A DNA stretch of 64,000 bases. It comes from Maylandia zebra. Taxonomy: Eukaryota > Chordata > Actinopteri > Cichliformes > Cichlidae. The notes beneath the pieces were generated by a model. It ran no database searches. It saw nothing but the letters and a program-made list of their open reading frames with translations, and was not told the origin of the DNA. Positions 12,043 to 24,100 of the stretch are shown here, piece by piece. The translations under genes and the position numbers were made by a program. Location: NCBI RefSeq assembly GCF_041146795.1, contig NC_135187.1:5281556-5345555 (forward strand), in the 5' to 3' direction. Position 1 is the stretch's first letter; every line of letters starts with the position of its first letter.

Positions 12043-14172
12043 ATTAAAACCCTGGGATGTAGAGAAAGGAGAAGAAGACATCTAATAAATAAAAACCCAG
12101 CAGCATCAAAACTGAAGCCAAAGTGAGGGTGAAGAAACAGACTCTAAGTTTAAACTGTCCAACCAAATGACATTAAGGAAATCTTTAAAGGTTTGATGCA
12201 AAATTAACTATGAAATTCCCTTCTGTAGACAGTTTCCACATCCTTAACAACAGAGGGTCAATCTGTTTGTAACACTGCAGTTTAATTTTCTTCAGGTTTA
12301 AGATTAAGGCTGCTGACAGACAGGGAAATGCAGCTGATCAGGGTCGGGTGGACCACACTTTGAGTCACTGAACTGGACCTCATGACTCTGTTTGTGTTGT
12401 TATTGCCTTATTGAACAATTGTCAATGAAATTGTAATACTTTACTAGTCTCATCTATATTAAGCAGTTTAAAATGCAGCTTGGTAACCAAGCTAGCATCA
12501 GCTGATAACTACCACCTTCTACTCCAAATATAGTAACTTCCTGCTCCTTTAACAAGAAGAATCCAAGACCAATGGGTGATGCAATAATGGTTATGTTCCT
12601 CATTTATATACAGTTATGGCTGTAACTCAGAGGGCATGTTTACATCTACACTCAAAGCTTCTCAGTTAGTCTCAGGCCGTCTTTGTAGAGCCTACGACGT
12701 AACCTGTGTAAGTTGCTGAACTCTACTGGCATTTATGCTTGTGCCTGGTGCATTATATGTTAATTTATTTGTGGTCATGTCCTGATGTTTTATATATGGT
12801 GGTTTGTTAGAACCAGATACAATGTTGGGACTTCTTTCCCTTCTGGGTGCCAACCCTTTGTTTTGATCATTTCTTGCAAACATATTTGTGTTAAGCTTTT
12901 TTCACTTCTTTATACATTCCCTTTTGTTTCACCAGTCTCTCCCCAGGAATTTGCTGACATTTGTGAGTCTTTATATTGATGCTATGATTAGTCCTATTCC
13001 TTATAGTGAGATAATGATTGTTATTCTCTTATTGAATTGACTGTACTCAACAGGACAGTTAAAACAGTTGTGCGCTGCGTAGAGCCGATGTGTAGTTAGG
13101 TGCATGTTTGGTTGTAGGTTATAGCATAGGGTTCAGAGGGGTTTGTGGTTATGACGTAGGTTTCCTGTTGAAGCACAAATCCCCAGTCACTCTTTGTTGC
13201 ACTGTCTACGCATGTACATACAGTGCAACAAGTTATTGAGCATAGTCCTCGATGTTATCTTTATTTAATCAGTAAACATCTAGCCATATTTTAGGATCAC
13301 GTTCTGTTCATGGTGAGTTTAAAAATCACAAGAAGAACAGAGTATGAGTCAGAATCAATCTTTGGCCCAAACAGTTTGTGTGACATCCAAGGTATTTCAA
13401 GAGGAAATTAGAAACTACGCATGTACAGACAAGTTACTGCAGAAACGAGCACTTTCTTTAAATGCAGGATTCGAGCTATTCTCCAAGATCTGAGACGTCA
13501 AAAAATAAGCCTTAATAAGCCTAACCTATTAATATATGACTACGTATGTCATTCCGTGCGTCTTAGGACGCATTTCCAGTAAGAAATGGGATCCGCACCA
13601 AATGTGGCGATTGATCAGTGAACTGATCAATATAACAGCGAATTATCCTTAATACATCAGAGTTTGCATGAAGCCGTTGCAACTGTCCACTGCTGTGACT
13701 CCAGACTGAAGCTCTTCAAATTAAAAAGCAAACTTTGTAGCTTGTTTTTTTGTGCTTTTAGCTGGTTTGCTTTGATATAATACTGTAATACATCGCTGCA
13801 TGTGTATGTATGTGCACCAGCATCTGCTGATGTGTGCTTGCAGCCGTATCATTTTAGCTGTGACGATATAATGAAGTGAAGGTAATCGGACTTTGACTGA
13901 GCTAGCTTTGTCTTCTCTTGTGATTGTTTATTTGCTCACTGTTTGGTGGGTGAAAGTGGATAATCCCTGTGGAGAGCATCAACTTTAATCTCAAAGTAAA
14001 CAGCAAAAGCCGCTCAAAGAGGACCACTGACCACAGGTTTCAATTAGCTGTTAGGAAAGTCTGCTAGCTGGCTAGCTAGCTAGTTACTAAACTTGCTAGC
14101 ATGTTGCTGCAGCAGAAGCAACATGTCTGAATGCAACATGATAACAGAAAAAAATAAAGATTAAAATCTTAC

Positions 14173-14280
14173 CAGATCGTGCCAGATATCACCGAGTGTC
14201 GGCCACTTGATAACCGTCTGTCCTGGGTTCAGAACTACCAATATTTCTGCCTACGTTGATGATGCTGGTGGCTGAGAATA
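14173..14280 (-). other. slc39a7: Probable 5' UTR exon of slc39a7
   Basis: A clean donor (CTG|GTAAGATTTT on the minus strand, exon end 14173) lies about 2.1 kb upstream of the acceptor of the first coding exon at 12050. The sequence up to about 14280 is therefore a likely non-coding first exon. The upstream limit is a guess. A CCACG-type element (AGACGTGGCA on plus) sits at 14281-14290. The intron 12051-14172 holds no exon or named repeat that I recognise. Confidence 0.55.
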
Positions 14281-15078
14281 AGACGTGGCATTTACTCAAC
14301 TAAACTAAACGAAACCTCGCGGGAACGCGTTCCATTCAAAGTCTACCTCCGCCTTTCGTGGTGCTTTTGAGACACCTTTTTACTCACTACTTAGATTCAA
14401 TTATATTTTATTGCCTTTTTAAAGCATTATAGTGGCATATTAAAACGTTTAACTCAACATAAAAAGAGTACCATTTCTTCTAATTTAAAGGAGATAACCA
14501 AATTATCGCGAGATATGTGATACCGACAGCACCAACCCGGAGACAAGGAGGATATAAACATCGTGACTCGATTAGCTGAAGGTTTGTTTATTTATGTAAA
14601 GGAAGGAGACTTTTTTATGATAGAGAGGGAGTCTGTCACGACATAAATAAACAACAACAACAACAACAACAACAATAATAAGATTATACACATTTATATT
14701 TTATTAATTGTCAGATAACTTTTATTTAAAAGCGGAACATAAAAATAAGTTGCTTTAAATCCAATGATAATAATCGTTTGATGAAGCAGTCATTACTGCA
14801 TTATAAATCGCATTTTTTTAAAAAGTAATTAATTGAAAATAAATTTCAAAAAAATCTACATTTTTAATCAGGAGGACAATGCTTTTGTCATTTAGGTCCT
14901 AAAAGTTACTTACAGTAAGACACATCCCTGACATATGCTGACCTATTTTAACGAGTTTTTGAAATAAAAGGCAGATGTGGTAAAATTGGCAGAAAAGCTC
15001 AACTGCTGAATCCTAAAAGAAAAAGGAAAAGAAAAAAATACCCAGAAACCCCCCCCACCCCCAGCTTATTATGCAGTG

Positions 15079-15090
15079 CTTCACTTTCGC
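15079..15090 (+). promoter_or_regulatory. ISRE/IRF-like site upstream of class I gene 1
   Basis: CTTCACTTTCGC reads GCGAAAGTGAAG on the other strand, a good match to the GAAANNGAAA interferon-response core. It lies about 155 bp before the ATG, where class I genes usually carry an ISRE. Confidence 0.5.
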
Positions 15091-15146
15091 ACTCAGCACG
15101 ATAGGTTATGACTGGTCGGCCGGTGTGTTCTGCCAGCATCTAAATG

Positions 15147-15158
15147 TGACGTTATTGG
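15147..15158 (+). promoter_or_regulatory. X2/CRE-like and Y-box-like pair upstream of class I gene 1
   Basis: TGACGT (15147-15152) is followed by ATTGG (15154-15158, reverse CCAAT). These resemble the X2 and Y boxes of the class I SXY module, though they are closer together than the usual spacing, so the match is only suggestive. Confidence 0.35.
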
Positions 15159-15245
15159 TCAGAGACGCTTTCACACCCCCAGTTTCTCTCTTCACATTTC
15201 TTATCAGCGGCCTATTTTAGGACCCATCTTATTTATACAAACAGG

Positions 15246-18200
15246 ATGAACAGCCTGTGTTTTTTTCTCCTCTCCTGTCACGTTTCATCTTCAGGTAAAA
15301 TTATCCCTTTTTATTTCTGTAAAGCACGTCTGTGCTGCAACAGCTGTTATTGTCCTTTCTTCCTGTATAACGGTACTCTGATGCTGCGTTTTTAGTTTTA
15401 CTTTCGTCTTTAATTTTATCATCTCCTAAATTACAATTATTTACACGTAGGAGGAAGTTAGAAATAGCTCATAAATGCACTGCTGAAACATCTCCTCCTA
15501 ATTTAGTTAATATTATTGATATTTAATCCGCAGTTATCACGAGGAAAAACTGCTGACATTGTCAACCCGTTGATATCGTCACACGCAGTTCCCATTAATG
15601 TAACTAAAGTGGTTGTATATCAGCAACAAATAGTACTACTACTCCTTCTTGTGATACGGCTGCTACTACTATTGAGTTTAAATGAGAATATTAGTACATC
15701 ATTTGTTATTATACCATATTTAAACACCGGGGGGCAGTGTAGCCAACAAAGCGACAATCTGCTATTTCAACCTGAGACAGTCCTATAAAAAAGGAGATAG
15801 AAGTATATAATACAGATATGATAGATTTGACTTAAGATGAAATTAGCTTAAAATTCACGAGAAGGAATTTTTTAAGAGCAATAAATACTGAATTATTAGT
15901 AAAATTACATTATAAATAAATTCATTCTGCCCTGCGACAGACTGACGACCTGTCCAAGGTGTACCCTGCCTCTCGCCCTATGACAGCTGGGATAGGCTCC
16001 AGCGCCCCCCGCGACCCTGAAAAGGATAAGTGGAAGCGAATGGATGGATGGATAGATTCATTCTTCCATTTGTGTTCTAATGGCATGTTTTCCTCAACAG
16101 TGAAACACTCCCTGAAATATTTCATCACTGCTTCCTCTGGGATCTCAGACTTCCCAGAATTTGTTGGTGCGGCTTTAGTTGATGGGGTTTTAGTGGGCTA
16201 CTGCGACAGCAGCATCAGGAGAGCTGAACCCAAACTGGACTGGATGCAGGAGTTAATAAAAAAAGATCCTCAGCACTTGGAGTGGTACACGCAGAAGTGC
16301 TCTGGGAATCAGCAGGTCTTCAGAGCCAATATTAATAGTTTGAAGAAGCGCTTAAACCAAACTGAAGGTACACTAATATCACCCTTTACCTAAAATGTTG
16401 CTCTTTTCATTCACACACACAGCAAGACTTACATCCTCCCATCATAATTTATTTCATTTTATTTGGAGGTTTTCATTTACACACCGAAAACACTCAGTCT
16501 ACCACATAAGTAAAATTACAAGTAAGATATTTACTCTGTTCTAGTGACCAGAATAAATTACTGACCTAGTTTAATTTGCTCTGTTAGAGGGATGGCAAGA
16601 AAAAGCCCTGCTATATACAAAGTCACTGTCACTGTGTACATCAACAGTAGCTGAAGTAAATGGTTACTTCCAAGGACAAGAATAATAAAGATGAGAATTT
16701 ATTTTCCTGTTATGATGCGGGTGTTGTTTTGATGATAAATATTGACGACTCGCAGCAGGATTTACCTTTCTGATCATCTTTAACCATCCACAACTTTACT
16801 GCCTCTGCATTCTCTCTCTCTCTCTCCCTGTCAGGTGTTCACATTTTTCAGAGGATGAATGGCTGTGAATGGGACGATGAGACTGATAAAATCACAGGCT
16901 TTAATCAGTATGGTTATGATGGGGAAGACTTCATAGCGTTGGACCTGCAGACACTAACATGGATTGCTCCTAAGCCACAGGCTGTCGTCACGAAACTGCA
17001 GTGGGATACTGAAAAACCCAGATTAGAGCACAACAAGAACTACTACATCAACAGGTGCCCCGACTGGCTGAAGAAGTATGTGAAATATGGGAGGAGCTTT
17101 CTGCAGAGAACAGGTAGAATTACATATGCTATTATATTTCGTTGCAAAAGCTTCCCTTTCTGTTTCTATTCTACAGCACCATTTCAAGGAAAATGAACCA
17201 GTGCATAGACAAGCATTTCATCAATGACTATCAGCTGTCCCAGATAAAGCCTCTCTCCCTATTTTGTTTTTATCTTTTCCCAGTTCTTCCCTCAGTTTCT
17301 TTCCTGCAGAGGACTCCCTCCTCTCTAGTCAGCTGCCATGCTACAGGTTTCTACCCAGAGAGAGCCATGATGTTCTGGCGGAGAGGTGAAGAGGAAATTC
17401 ACGAGGGTGTGGAGCATGGAGAGATCCTCCCCAACCACGACGGGAGCTTCCAGATGAGCGTTGAGCTGAATGTTTCATCAATCAAGCCAGAGGACTGGAG
17501 GAGGTACGACTGTGTGTTTCAGCTCTCTGATGTTAAGGAAGACATCATCACCAAACTGGACAAGACAGCGATCCGGACAAACTGGGGTGAGAAAGGCTCA
17601 GGAATTAAGTTCTGTATCTCAAAGTTTACAACACCATCATATTTAAAAAACAAACAAACTCTGAAACAAATGTCTGCATGAAATTCTTGAGTCAACAGAA
17701 ATTCATTAGTGATGTCATTTTAATGTCAAGAAATTACAACTGTTTGTAATGTAAAATATTTTGCACAGTGTCAGAGGAAACAATGGAGACATTAATTAGG
17801 ATGAAAGGGAGTTTAATCTGCTAAAGTTTCTCAAATGTGCCAAATCTGATCGTAGGCATGAACCAATATAATGAACACCAAATATTGTACAACCTCATCA
17901 TATAACCATGTATAGAAGAATGGTGCTAACATTTACACTAAGGAGAAGTTTGATAACAAAAAAGCCAAAAATGCATAATTAAATCAGGCTGAAGCAGTAT
18001 ATACAGTGTCTGCTTTTACATTGTAAACCATCCTAAGCACAAATTTTCTTTCTTTATGATCCAAACTGAGATCTGGCCACTACAGATCTCATGAACCACA
18101 CCATTGAAGAAGAAAATGTTCTTCTTAACCACATACAATGTTCAGAAGTGATGCATTAACACTGGAAACAGCAGCTTGGTTTGGCAGCAGTGTGAATGAT

Positions 18201-18642
18201 CTTACATTTTGGACCTTTTCAGTTTCTCCCTCAGTGTTTCCTGTTGGTCCTGTTGTTGGAGGTGTTGGAGGAGCTTTACTCCTCCTGGCAGTCTTTGGTT
18301 TCTCCATCTGGAGAAGAAACAACAATGGTGAGATTACAGCAGATTTTACTCCAATAATGAATTTGGAATTTATGCACCTTGTAGTTATATGTACTTACAT
18401 GATATTTTTGGTGATATTTTTAGTGAGTTATTTGATAATTTGGCTTTGCTAAACTCTGTCATGTTAATCATTTTGTTTTTCATTATTCTGTCTGTATTTC
18501 AGGGTTCCAGCTTACAAACAGTGAGTAATGTTAATAAAATGCCGCAACTTGTTTTTACTTTGTTAGTAACTGATACTCTGTTTACTGTAACAGGAGACAT
18601 TTCATTTTCTGTTCTCTGTTTGTCTTAGCAGGGGAGCAGTGA
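15246..18642 (+). CDS. MHC class I heavy chain, U lineage (gene 1)
   Basis: Exons: leader 15246-15294 (MNSLCFFLLSCHVSSS), alpha1 16101-16367, alpha2 16835-17113, alpha3 17284-17586, transmembrane 18223-18327, short tail exon 18503-18520 and last exon from 18629 or 18632. Every intron is GT-AG and phase 1. Alpha1 opens VKHSLKYFITASSG. Alpha2 has the Cys pair (NGCEWDD, NRCPDWL) and the TWIAPKPQ...W helix. Alpha3 is an Ig C1 domain (SLVSCHATGFYPERAMMFW...YDCVFQ). The transmembrane helix is GVGGALLLLAVFGFSIW with RRNNN after it. Peptide-anchor positions judged by eye against HLA-A2: T143, W147, Y159, W167 and Y171 kept, K146 replaced by Gln. Spliced in phase, the last exon stops at once (18640-18642, about 343 aa). 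Another frame of the same exon gives the more usual-looking tail GSSDGEKNTE, ending at 18712. An RTE-type LINE tail sits just before alpha1. Confidence 0.93.
15925..16058 (+). mobile_element. RTE-type (Rex3-like) LINE 3' fragment
   Basis: CCTGTCCAAGGTGTACCCTG, CCTCTCGCCCTATGACAGCT, GGGATAGGCTCCAGCGCCCC and CGCGACCCTGAAAAGGATAA, ending in (ATGG)n. This is the common 3' end of an abundant fish non-LTR element. It lies in intron 1 of class I gene 1, about 40 bp before the alpha1 acceptor. The family name is from memory. Confidence 0.7.
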
Positions 18643-18712
18643 CGGTGAGAAGAACACCGAGTTTCATCACATTTTCCCAGAAAGGGAAATATTTTCATTT
18701 GGAGAGTGCTGA

Positions 18713-19570
18713 TGACCCACCAGCTTTCATTAGCTGAACATACAGTATACATAGAAAGATGCAGCTTTCAGGTTTGAAGAACAATGCAAATGAAAAGCGT
18801 TAAACCAGTGCAAAGTGGGAGAGTTATCTGACTGTATGGAGGACAGCCAAACAGCTGCTTTACATTTTGATCTCAGTAAACAGTTTTCTGATGAGTTTAT
18901 AATCTCAGTCACTAATTTCAAGTGTTACAACATGACGCTCGTTCAGAAACTAGGGTATGCTTTAGGATGGGCCTAAATTGTGTAGTTAGCATGAAGTGCC
19001 TCATTTCTCTGTCCACTCCTCAATCAGCAATGGCCAAAATGATCTGTTTGAAGCTGCAATGATGTGACTTCACTAACATCTGGGTGATGATATTGATAAT
19101 GATATTTAAAAAAAAATTATTTAATAAGCATATTAAGTGTGTGAAAAGAGTTAAAATCTGTTTCTGTTTTCTGTGGTTTTGGTACATGTTCAGAGTTTTT
19201 ACAAGGTCTGTTTCCTTCTAACCAGCTATTTACTCAATATGATGTAAACATATACGGTACTGTGCCCTGCATAGAGAGTTGTTTAAATATTTTTGAACCT
19301 TTATTTTGATAAGACCTTAATTATTATACACAGAGATAACATGCACAACAAAATAAAAGAAGCAAACTTTTATCCTTTGCTCTGTTGCTGACTGTGTTTG
19401 TCTCTGTTCTAAACCTCTGTTGTGTGAGTTTAGGCTCATTTGAAAACAACAAACATCAATCCTGAAAATAAGTCCTGTCTAAATCGAGGGTAATGCAAGA
19501 TATTAAATAGAAAAATTGAATTATAAAACAAAAATTAAATTATGTGGATGCATAAATATCTGATTAAATC
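18713..19570 (+). other. 3' UTR and flank of class I gene 1
   Basis: No further exon is seen. A plus-strand AATAAA in CAAAATAAAAGAAGC (about 19350-19360) is a candidate poly-A signal for gene 1. Confidence 0.4.
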
Positions 19571-19572
19571 TT

Positions 19573-20045
19573 CATAATTACTCTGTCTCTGTTATGTGAA
19601 GGCTGTGTGCAGGCAGGAGTGGTAGTAGGAGGACCCAATGTGCAGACACTCGGAGACTTTAAGGTGAACTTAAATACAGCTTTAATGCTGAACTCAAAAA
19701 AGGTAACAAAACTGAGACTCCAAATAAACTCAGGCAAGCAGACAGAACGCACAGCATAGAAAACGGTAGATCGCGACACCGACAAACTGAAACACAGGGC
19801 TTAAATACAGTGTAGGGTGTGGGGAGCCACAGCTCCGTCCCCCAGGCATGAAGCAGGCATGGAGGAGATTCAGGCCCCAGACATCCAGAGGCCCCCACAG
19901 CACGAGTGCCCAAGGAGGACCACTGTGCCACCCTCCTGGAAAGAACTGAGGAGAGACCCAGAGGTGGGGTCACAGAGCAGCCACGGAGCTGAAGCCAGAG
20001 GGGGCTGCAGCGACGTGCCCGCGGGCTCTGCCGGTAGCCCTGAAC
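19573..20045 (+). repeat. Dispersed repeat with GC-rich block, copy 2
   Basis: 19816-20045 is a second copy of the GC-rich block at 2890-3120, in the same orientation. It is preceded by GGACCCAATGTGCAGACACT and ...AAGGTAACAAAACTGAGACTCCA..., which may belong to the same element. About four in five bases match between copies by eye. No coding capacity is shared between the copies. Confidence 0.75.
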
Positions 20046-21175
20046 TCTTTCCGTACGTTTAACATGCAGCTCTATCAAACGAAGGCAACTAGTTCTTTCA
20101 TTTATTTTTTTATTCACTGTATAATTTATGTAATAATTATTAATCATGTTATTTATTAATATTTGTTTCCAGCCAACTGGATTATAATTTTTGTCTTTGA
20201 AAAATTATTGGCATATTGAGTAACTGATATTCTAATATTGTGTGACCTTGTAAATACAGTATTTTGTTTTCTATAAATTGATTTTATTTTTCACTTGTCT
20301 TCCTAAATATTACCCTAGTTTGCACATTAGGGACCAACAGAATGAATGACACATTGCAGTCTCCATAATTTACTGATGTTGTTGCCGCTTCTTGAGAAGT
20401 TTGAGAAAATAAATCATCTATAATTGTAAGAACGGCACACTCTTCCCTCTGTTGGACTTTACTTATTTGGATTTTATTTTGACATCAATAATTATAATAC
20501 ATAAGATAGATCCTGTTTATGTAGCTGAGAAAATCAATTCCAAAAAATCTAAATAAAATATGAGATTCTTTTTTTTCTTTTTCCCATGAAACACAAACAA
20601 ACATTCAAACAAACAAAATGTCCATAAAGTTAAACAGACTGAAGCTTAAACGGATAACTTTAATATGACAAAACATATTTAATAACAAAACTTAAATCAA
20701 ATATAATAAAAACAGAGGACAATATATGAAACTACACACAAAAATCTCTTTTTTTGGATTTCTTTTCACTGACTGCACTCAAACATAGAGAGCAGCTTTA
20801 ACAGTTTTGATAAATCAAAATGTTCTGAGAAACATATCACTGGTATCACATGACACAGAATCTCACATTTAAAACACAACAACCAATAGGAAATGAAGCT
20901 TTGAAGTTTCTAAAGAAACAGAAATAGAAAGACAGAACCACTCTAACAAATTTGTTGTCCCTACAAAAGCTTAGAATAGAACAAAACAGTTTTAGCTGTA
21001 ATGATACAGAGACTCATAGACAAAAATGAAAATGCCTAAATGCATTGTAAACATTTTAACATTCTTTTTTTTAAATAAAACAATTAAAAAGTAAACAAAA
21101 GTCAAGTTCATATAACAAAATTAAAAAAACAACTTTATTCTTATTTAACTGGAGAGTGCAGAGTCCTGCGTTTGT
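20046..21175 (-). other. 3' UTR and flank of class I gene 2
   Basis: AT-rich. Minus-strand AATAAA candidates lie at about 21133-21139 (AAGAATAAAGTTG) and further down. No other gene is visible. Confidence 0.4.
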
Positions 21176-24100
21176 CTATTTAACCTGATTCAGTTGAATC
21201 TGTTCAGCATTGTTGTCAGGAGCTGTTAAAGCCAAAGAAAAAATATATCGGTTACACAAATAATGTTTTAAATCCAAACTGTCAGATCAAAGCGGAAAAT
21301 ACAAATAACAAACAATAAAGTCGTACTTACATGATGTAGGTCGCCTCTCTGAAACTGAAAAAAAAACACAATCCCACTCTTTTACATAAATTCAGGATAA
21401 CCATCTTTAATATAGACAGTAATACAGAAATAATGTAACTGAGCTTTGCACTGTTGCTTCTGAATCTCTCACCTTTCTTCTTTTTGTAAACAGCAAATCC
21501 AGCAGCAGCAATGATGATGAGAACAAAAACAACTACTGCAGGAATGATGGGAACTGTCATATCAGAGGGGTCCTCTGCTCATAAAAAACAAATTAAAAAA
21601 TCAAATAAACAGGATAAAAGGAAAGATGTTAGAATAGAAAGAAAATCCACTCATCCTGCGGTATTCATCTGGTTAATCTATAATTCACAGGCTTAATTGT
21701 TGAAGGGAAGTGAACATTTTTTAATCAGAGCATCAAGTCAGTTAAACTTCTGAGATATTGATGTAAATTGGTAAATGGCCTGCATTTGTATAGCGCTTTA
21801 CTCAGTCCCTAAGGACCCCAAAGCGCTTTACACTACATTCAGTCATTCACCCATTCACACATCAACACACTGGTGATGGCAGCTACATTTTAGCCACAGC
21901 TGCCCTGGGGCGCACTGACAGAAGCGAGGCTGCCGGACACTGGCGCCACCGGGCCCTCTGACCCTCTGATGTGGTCATTTAAGCAGCGGAGATGGGTGTT
22001 ATTCAGTTTCAGCTGCTTTGATGGTAATGAAATGAACAACAGGTGCCGTAGAGGGGCAAACAGGAGTGTTTCCTCCTTATCCAAGTTTTTGCATTCAGCT
22101 AGGGTCAGCCTCACTGCTGGCAGAATGAGGCAACACCTGGATGCTACCAGAGTTATTAGTTTTGTATTTTCTAATTAGTTTCCATTTTTGTTTATTTACT
22201 AACTCTGTTCAGTTTCATTACGTTTGCAGAGTTTATTTTCATATTTCAGTTTACTTTTTATTGTTTGAAAAATGCTGTGTTTCAGTTTTAGTCTTTTTAA
22301 TTATTATTGTAAGGAGGGCAGGTCAGAGGCAGAACTTAGGAAAATCAGTAGTGATATTACACAAAAACACAGAACCTTTTGAAAGTTAACTCACAGCTTT
22401 TTGAAGTTGCATGCACATCAATGCCCCCCACACACATAAGCTGGAATAACAGTTTTACCAGCCTGCTAGTCAGTTACTCCAGGAGAGCTCTACAGGGATA
22501 TAGAAGGTTTGTAAACATGTAAAGCCTGATCCATTAATTGAAGTGTTTATTGAACCTTGTCTGTGAAGGTTCTCAGTCATCCAGGTCATCGTAGTCAAAG
22601 GAGCTTGCAAAGAAAAGCGTCTGGACTTCTTTAAGTTGCTTGAAGACGTTTCACCTCTCATCCGAGAAGCTTCTTCAGTTCTAAGGTCAAATGGTGGAGA
22701 GTCCCAGATTTAAACCCAGTGGGAGTTTCCCCCCAAAGAAATCCTCTAATCGCCTGAGCCAAGGTGTGAAAATGGGTGTGGGTCCCAATCAGCCAGGGTT
22801 TTGGGTGAGCTCATTGTGAAACCTGGCCCCACCTTATCATGCGAATTCCTGAGGTCAGATGGCCCAGGATGTAAGTGGGCGTTAAGGCGTCTGGGGAGGG
22901 ATCTCAAAACTGGATTATAGATGGCAGAAAGTTGGTGTCGTAAACCCCCGCCTCTGTTCAAAAATGGTCGCTCTTCTTTGCAAGCTCCTTTGACTTTATT
23001 GAACCTTCTGACAGATAAAAAAACAAAAAAACAAAAAAACAAAAACACACTGCATGTACATTTGCATGTTTTTGTTTTTGCATCCTTAGCTTTGTACAAA
23101 GAGAAGCAGGATGAGCCCTATAAAATAACCTCCAGCAGGCAGCTGTGGCTCATGGGGCAGATCAGCTACTGATCGGAAGGTTGGTGGTTCGATCCTTGGC
23201 TTCCCCAGTCTGCATGCCAAATATCCTTGGGCAAGATACTAACCCCAAGTTGCATTCATCGGAGTGTGAATGTGTGTGAATGTAGTTTAATTTGCACTTG
23301 TGTTTAGAAGGGAATGGGTGAATGTATACAGCTTTCAGTACTCTGGGAGAGTAGAAAAGCACTATATAAGAATCAGTCCATTTACCATTTCAGTCCACTG
23401 GTGTGAATGTCTGTGACAAAACATCACAAAGAGACTTCATGGGGACTTTATAAGGGTCTAACATCCTCTAATGGGTCCTGTGCTCACTGTGCGGCACTGC
23501 AGAGCCTGAATGGCATTTACCAGAATACCAGAATCAGTAGGTCCACCCTGTGATTTTGACAAATGAGAACAGGCTGACTCTGAGCAAATGTGTCAGACAT
23601 GAAAGGGTCTGGAGAAGCTGTGGAGAACATTATGCTGTCTGTAATACTGTCCTCGTGGCCAGTTTGTTGGTGGATCTGTGCAGGTCTGGGGAGGCATATC
23701 CATGTTGTTTGCCTCCCTGTTTGTCAGACCCTACACTACTGCAGTGTATCCTGGGTTCCTCCTGGTGTATGACAATGCCTGTAGGATGAAGTAACTAATA
23801 CAACTGACTGGCTCCATGCTCACCTGGAGCCAGTCAGTTGAGACATTATGTCTCTGAGACATTATTGTTATCCAGCATCTCATTAGCAGCATGCCCTGTG
23901 TTCCAAAGTCGGGGCCATACATTAGGGCCCAGCTCTGAAGTTAGGTGTTAGGTGAAGTCGAGGTATTTCTGAATTCAGAGTCAGCAATGTTGCATATGTA
24001 GCGCCTCTACTCAGGACCAGTACACTCTCACGTCAAATAGAGACCCTAGACATCTTTCTAGGTTCAGGAGGAGGTTTTGTTTTGGGGACTCACAAAAGGA

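Larger units (their letters stand above)
14281..15245. promoter_or_regulatory. Divergent intergenic promoter region between slc39a7 and class I gene 1
   Basis: About 1 kb separates the slc39a7 5' exon (minus) from the class I start (plus). It contains an (AAC)n microsatellite at about 14650-14676 and a C-rich tract at 15049-15061. Class I promoter-like sites lie within 170 bp of the ATG (listed separately). No coding exon is seen. Confidence 0.5.

Noticed and set aside
11484-12047. Long plus-strand frames across the ZIP7 exon
   Set aside because: Antisense shadows of the His-rich repeat; splice sites and protein similarity support the minus strand.
12040-12081. Upstream in-frame ATG of slc39a7 ([13 protein letters not shown]...)
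   Set aside because: A strong splice acceptor ending at 12051 lies between it and ATG 12042, so it is probably intronic.
15959-16393. Continuous plus-strand frame of 144 aa
   Set aside because: It fuses an RTE-type LINE tail with the class I alpha1 exon. The acceptor at 16100 marks the real exon start.
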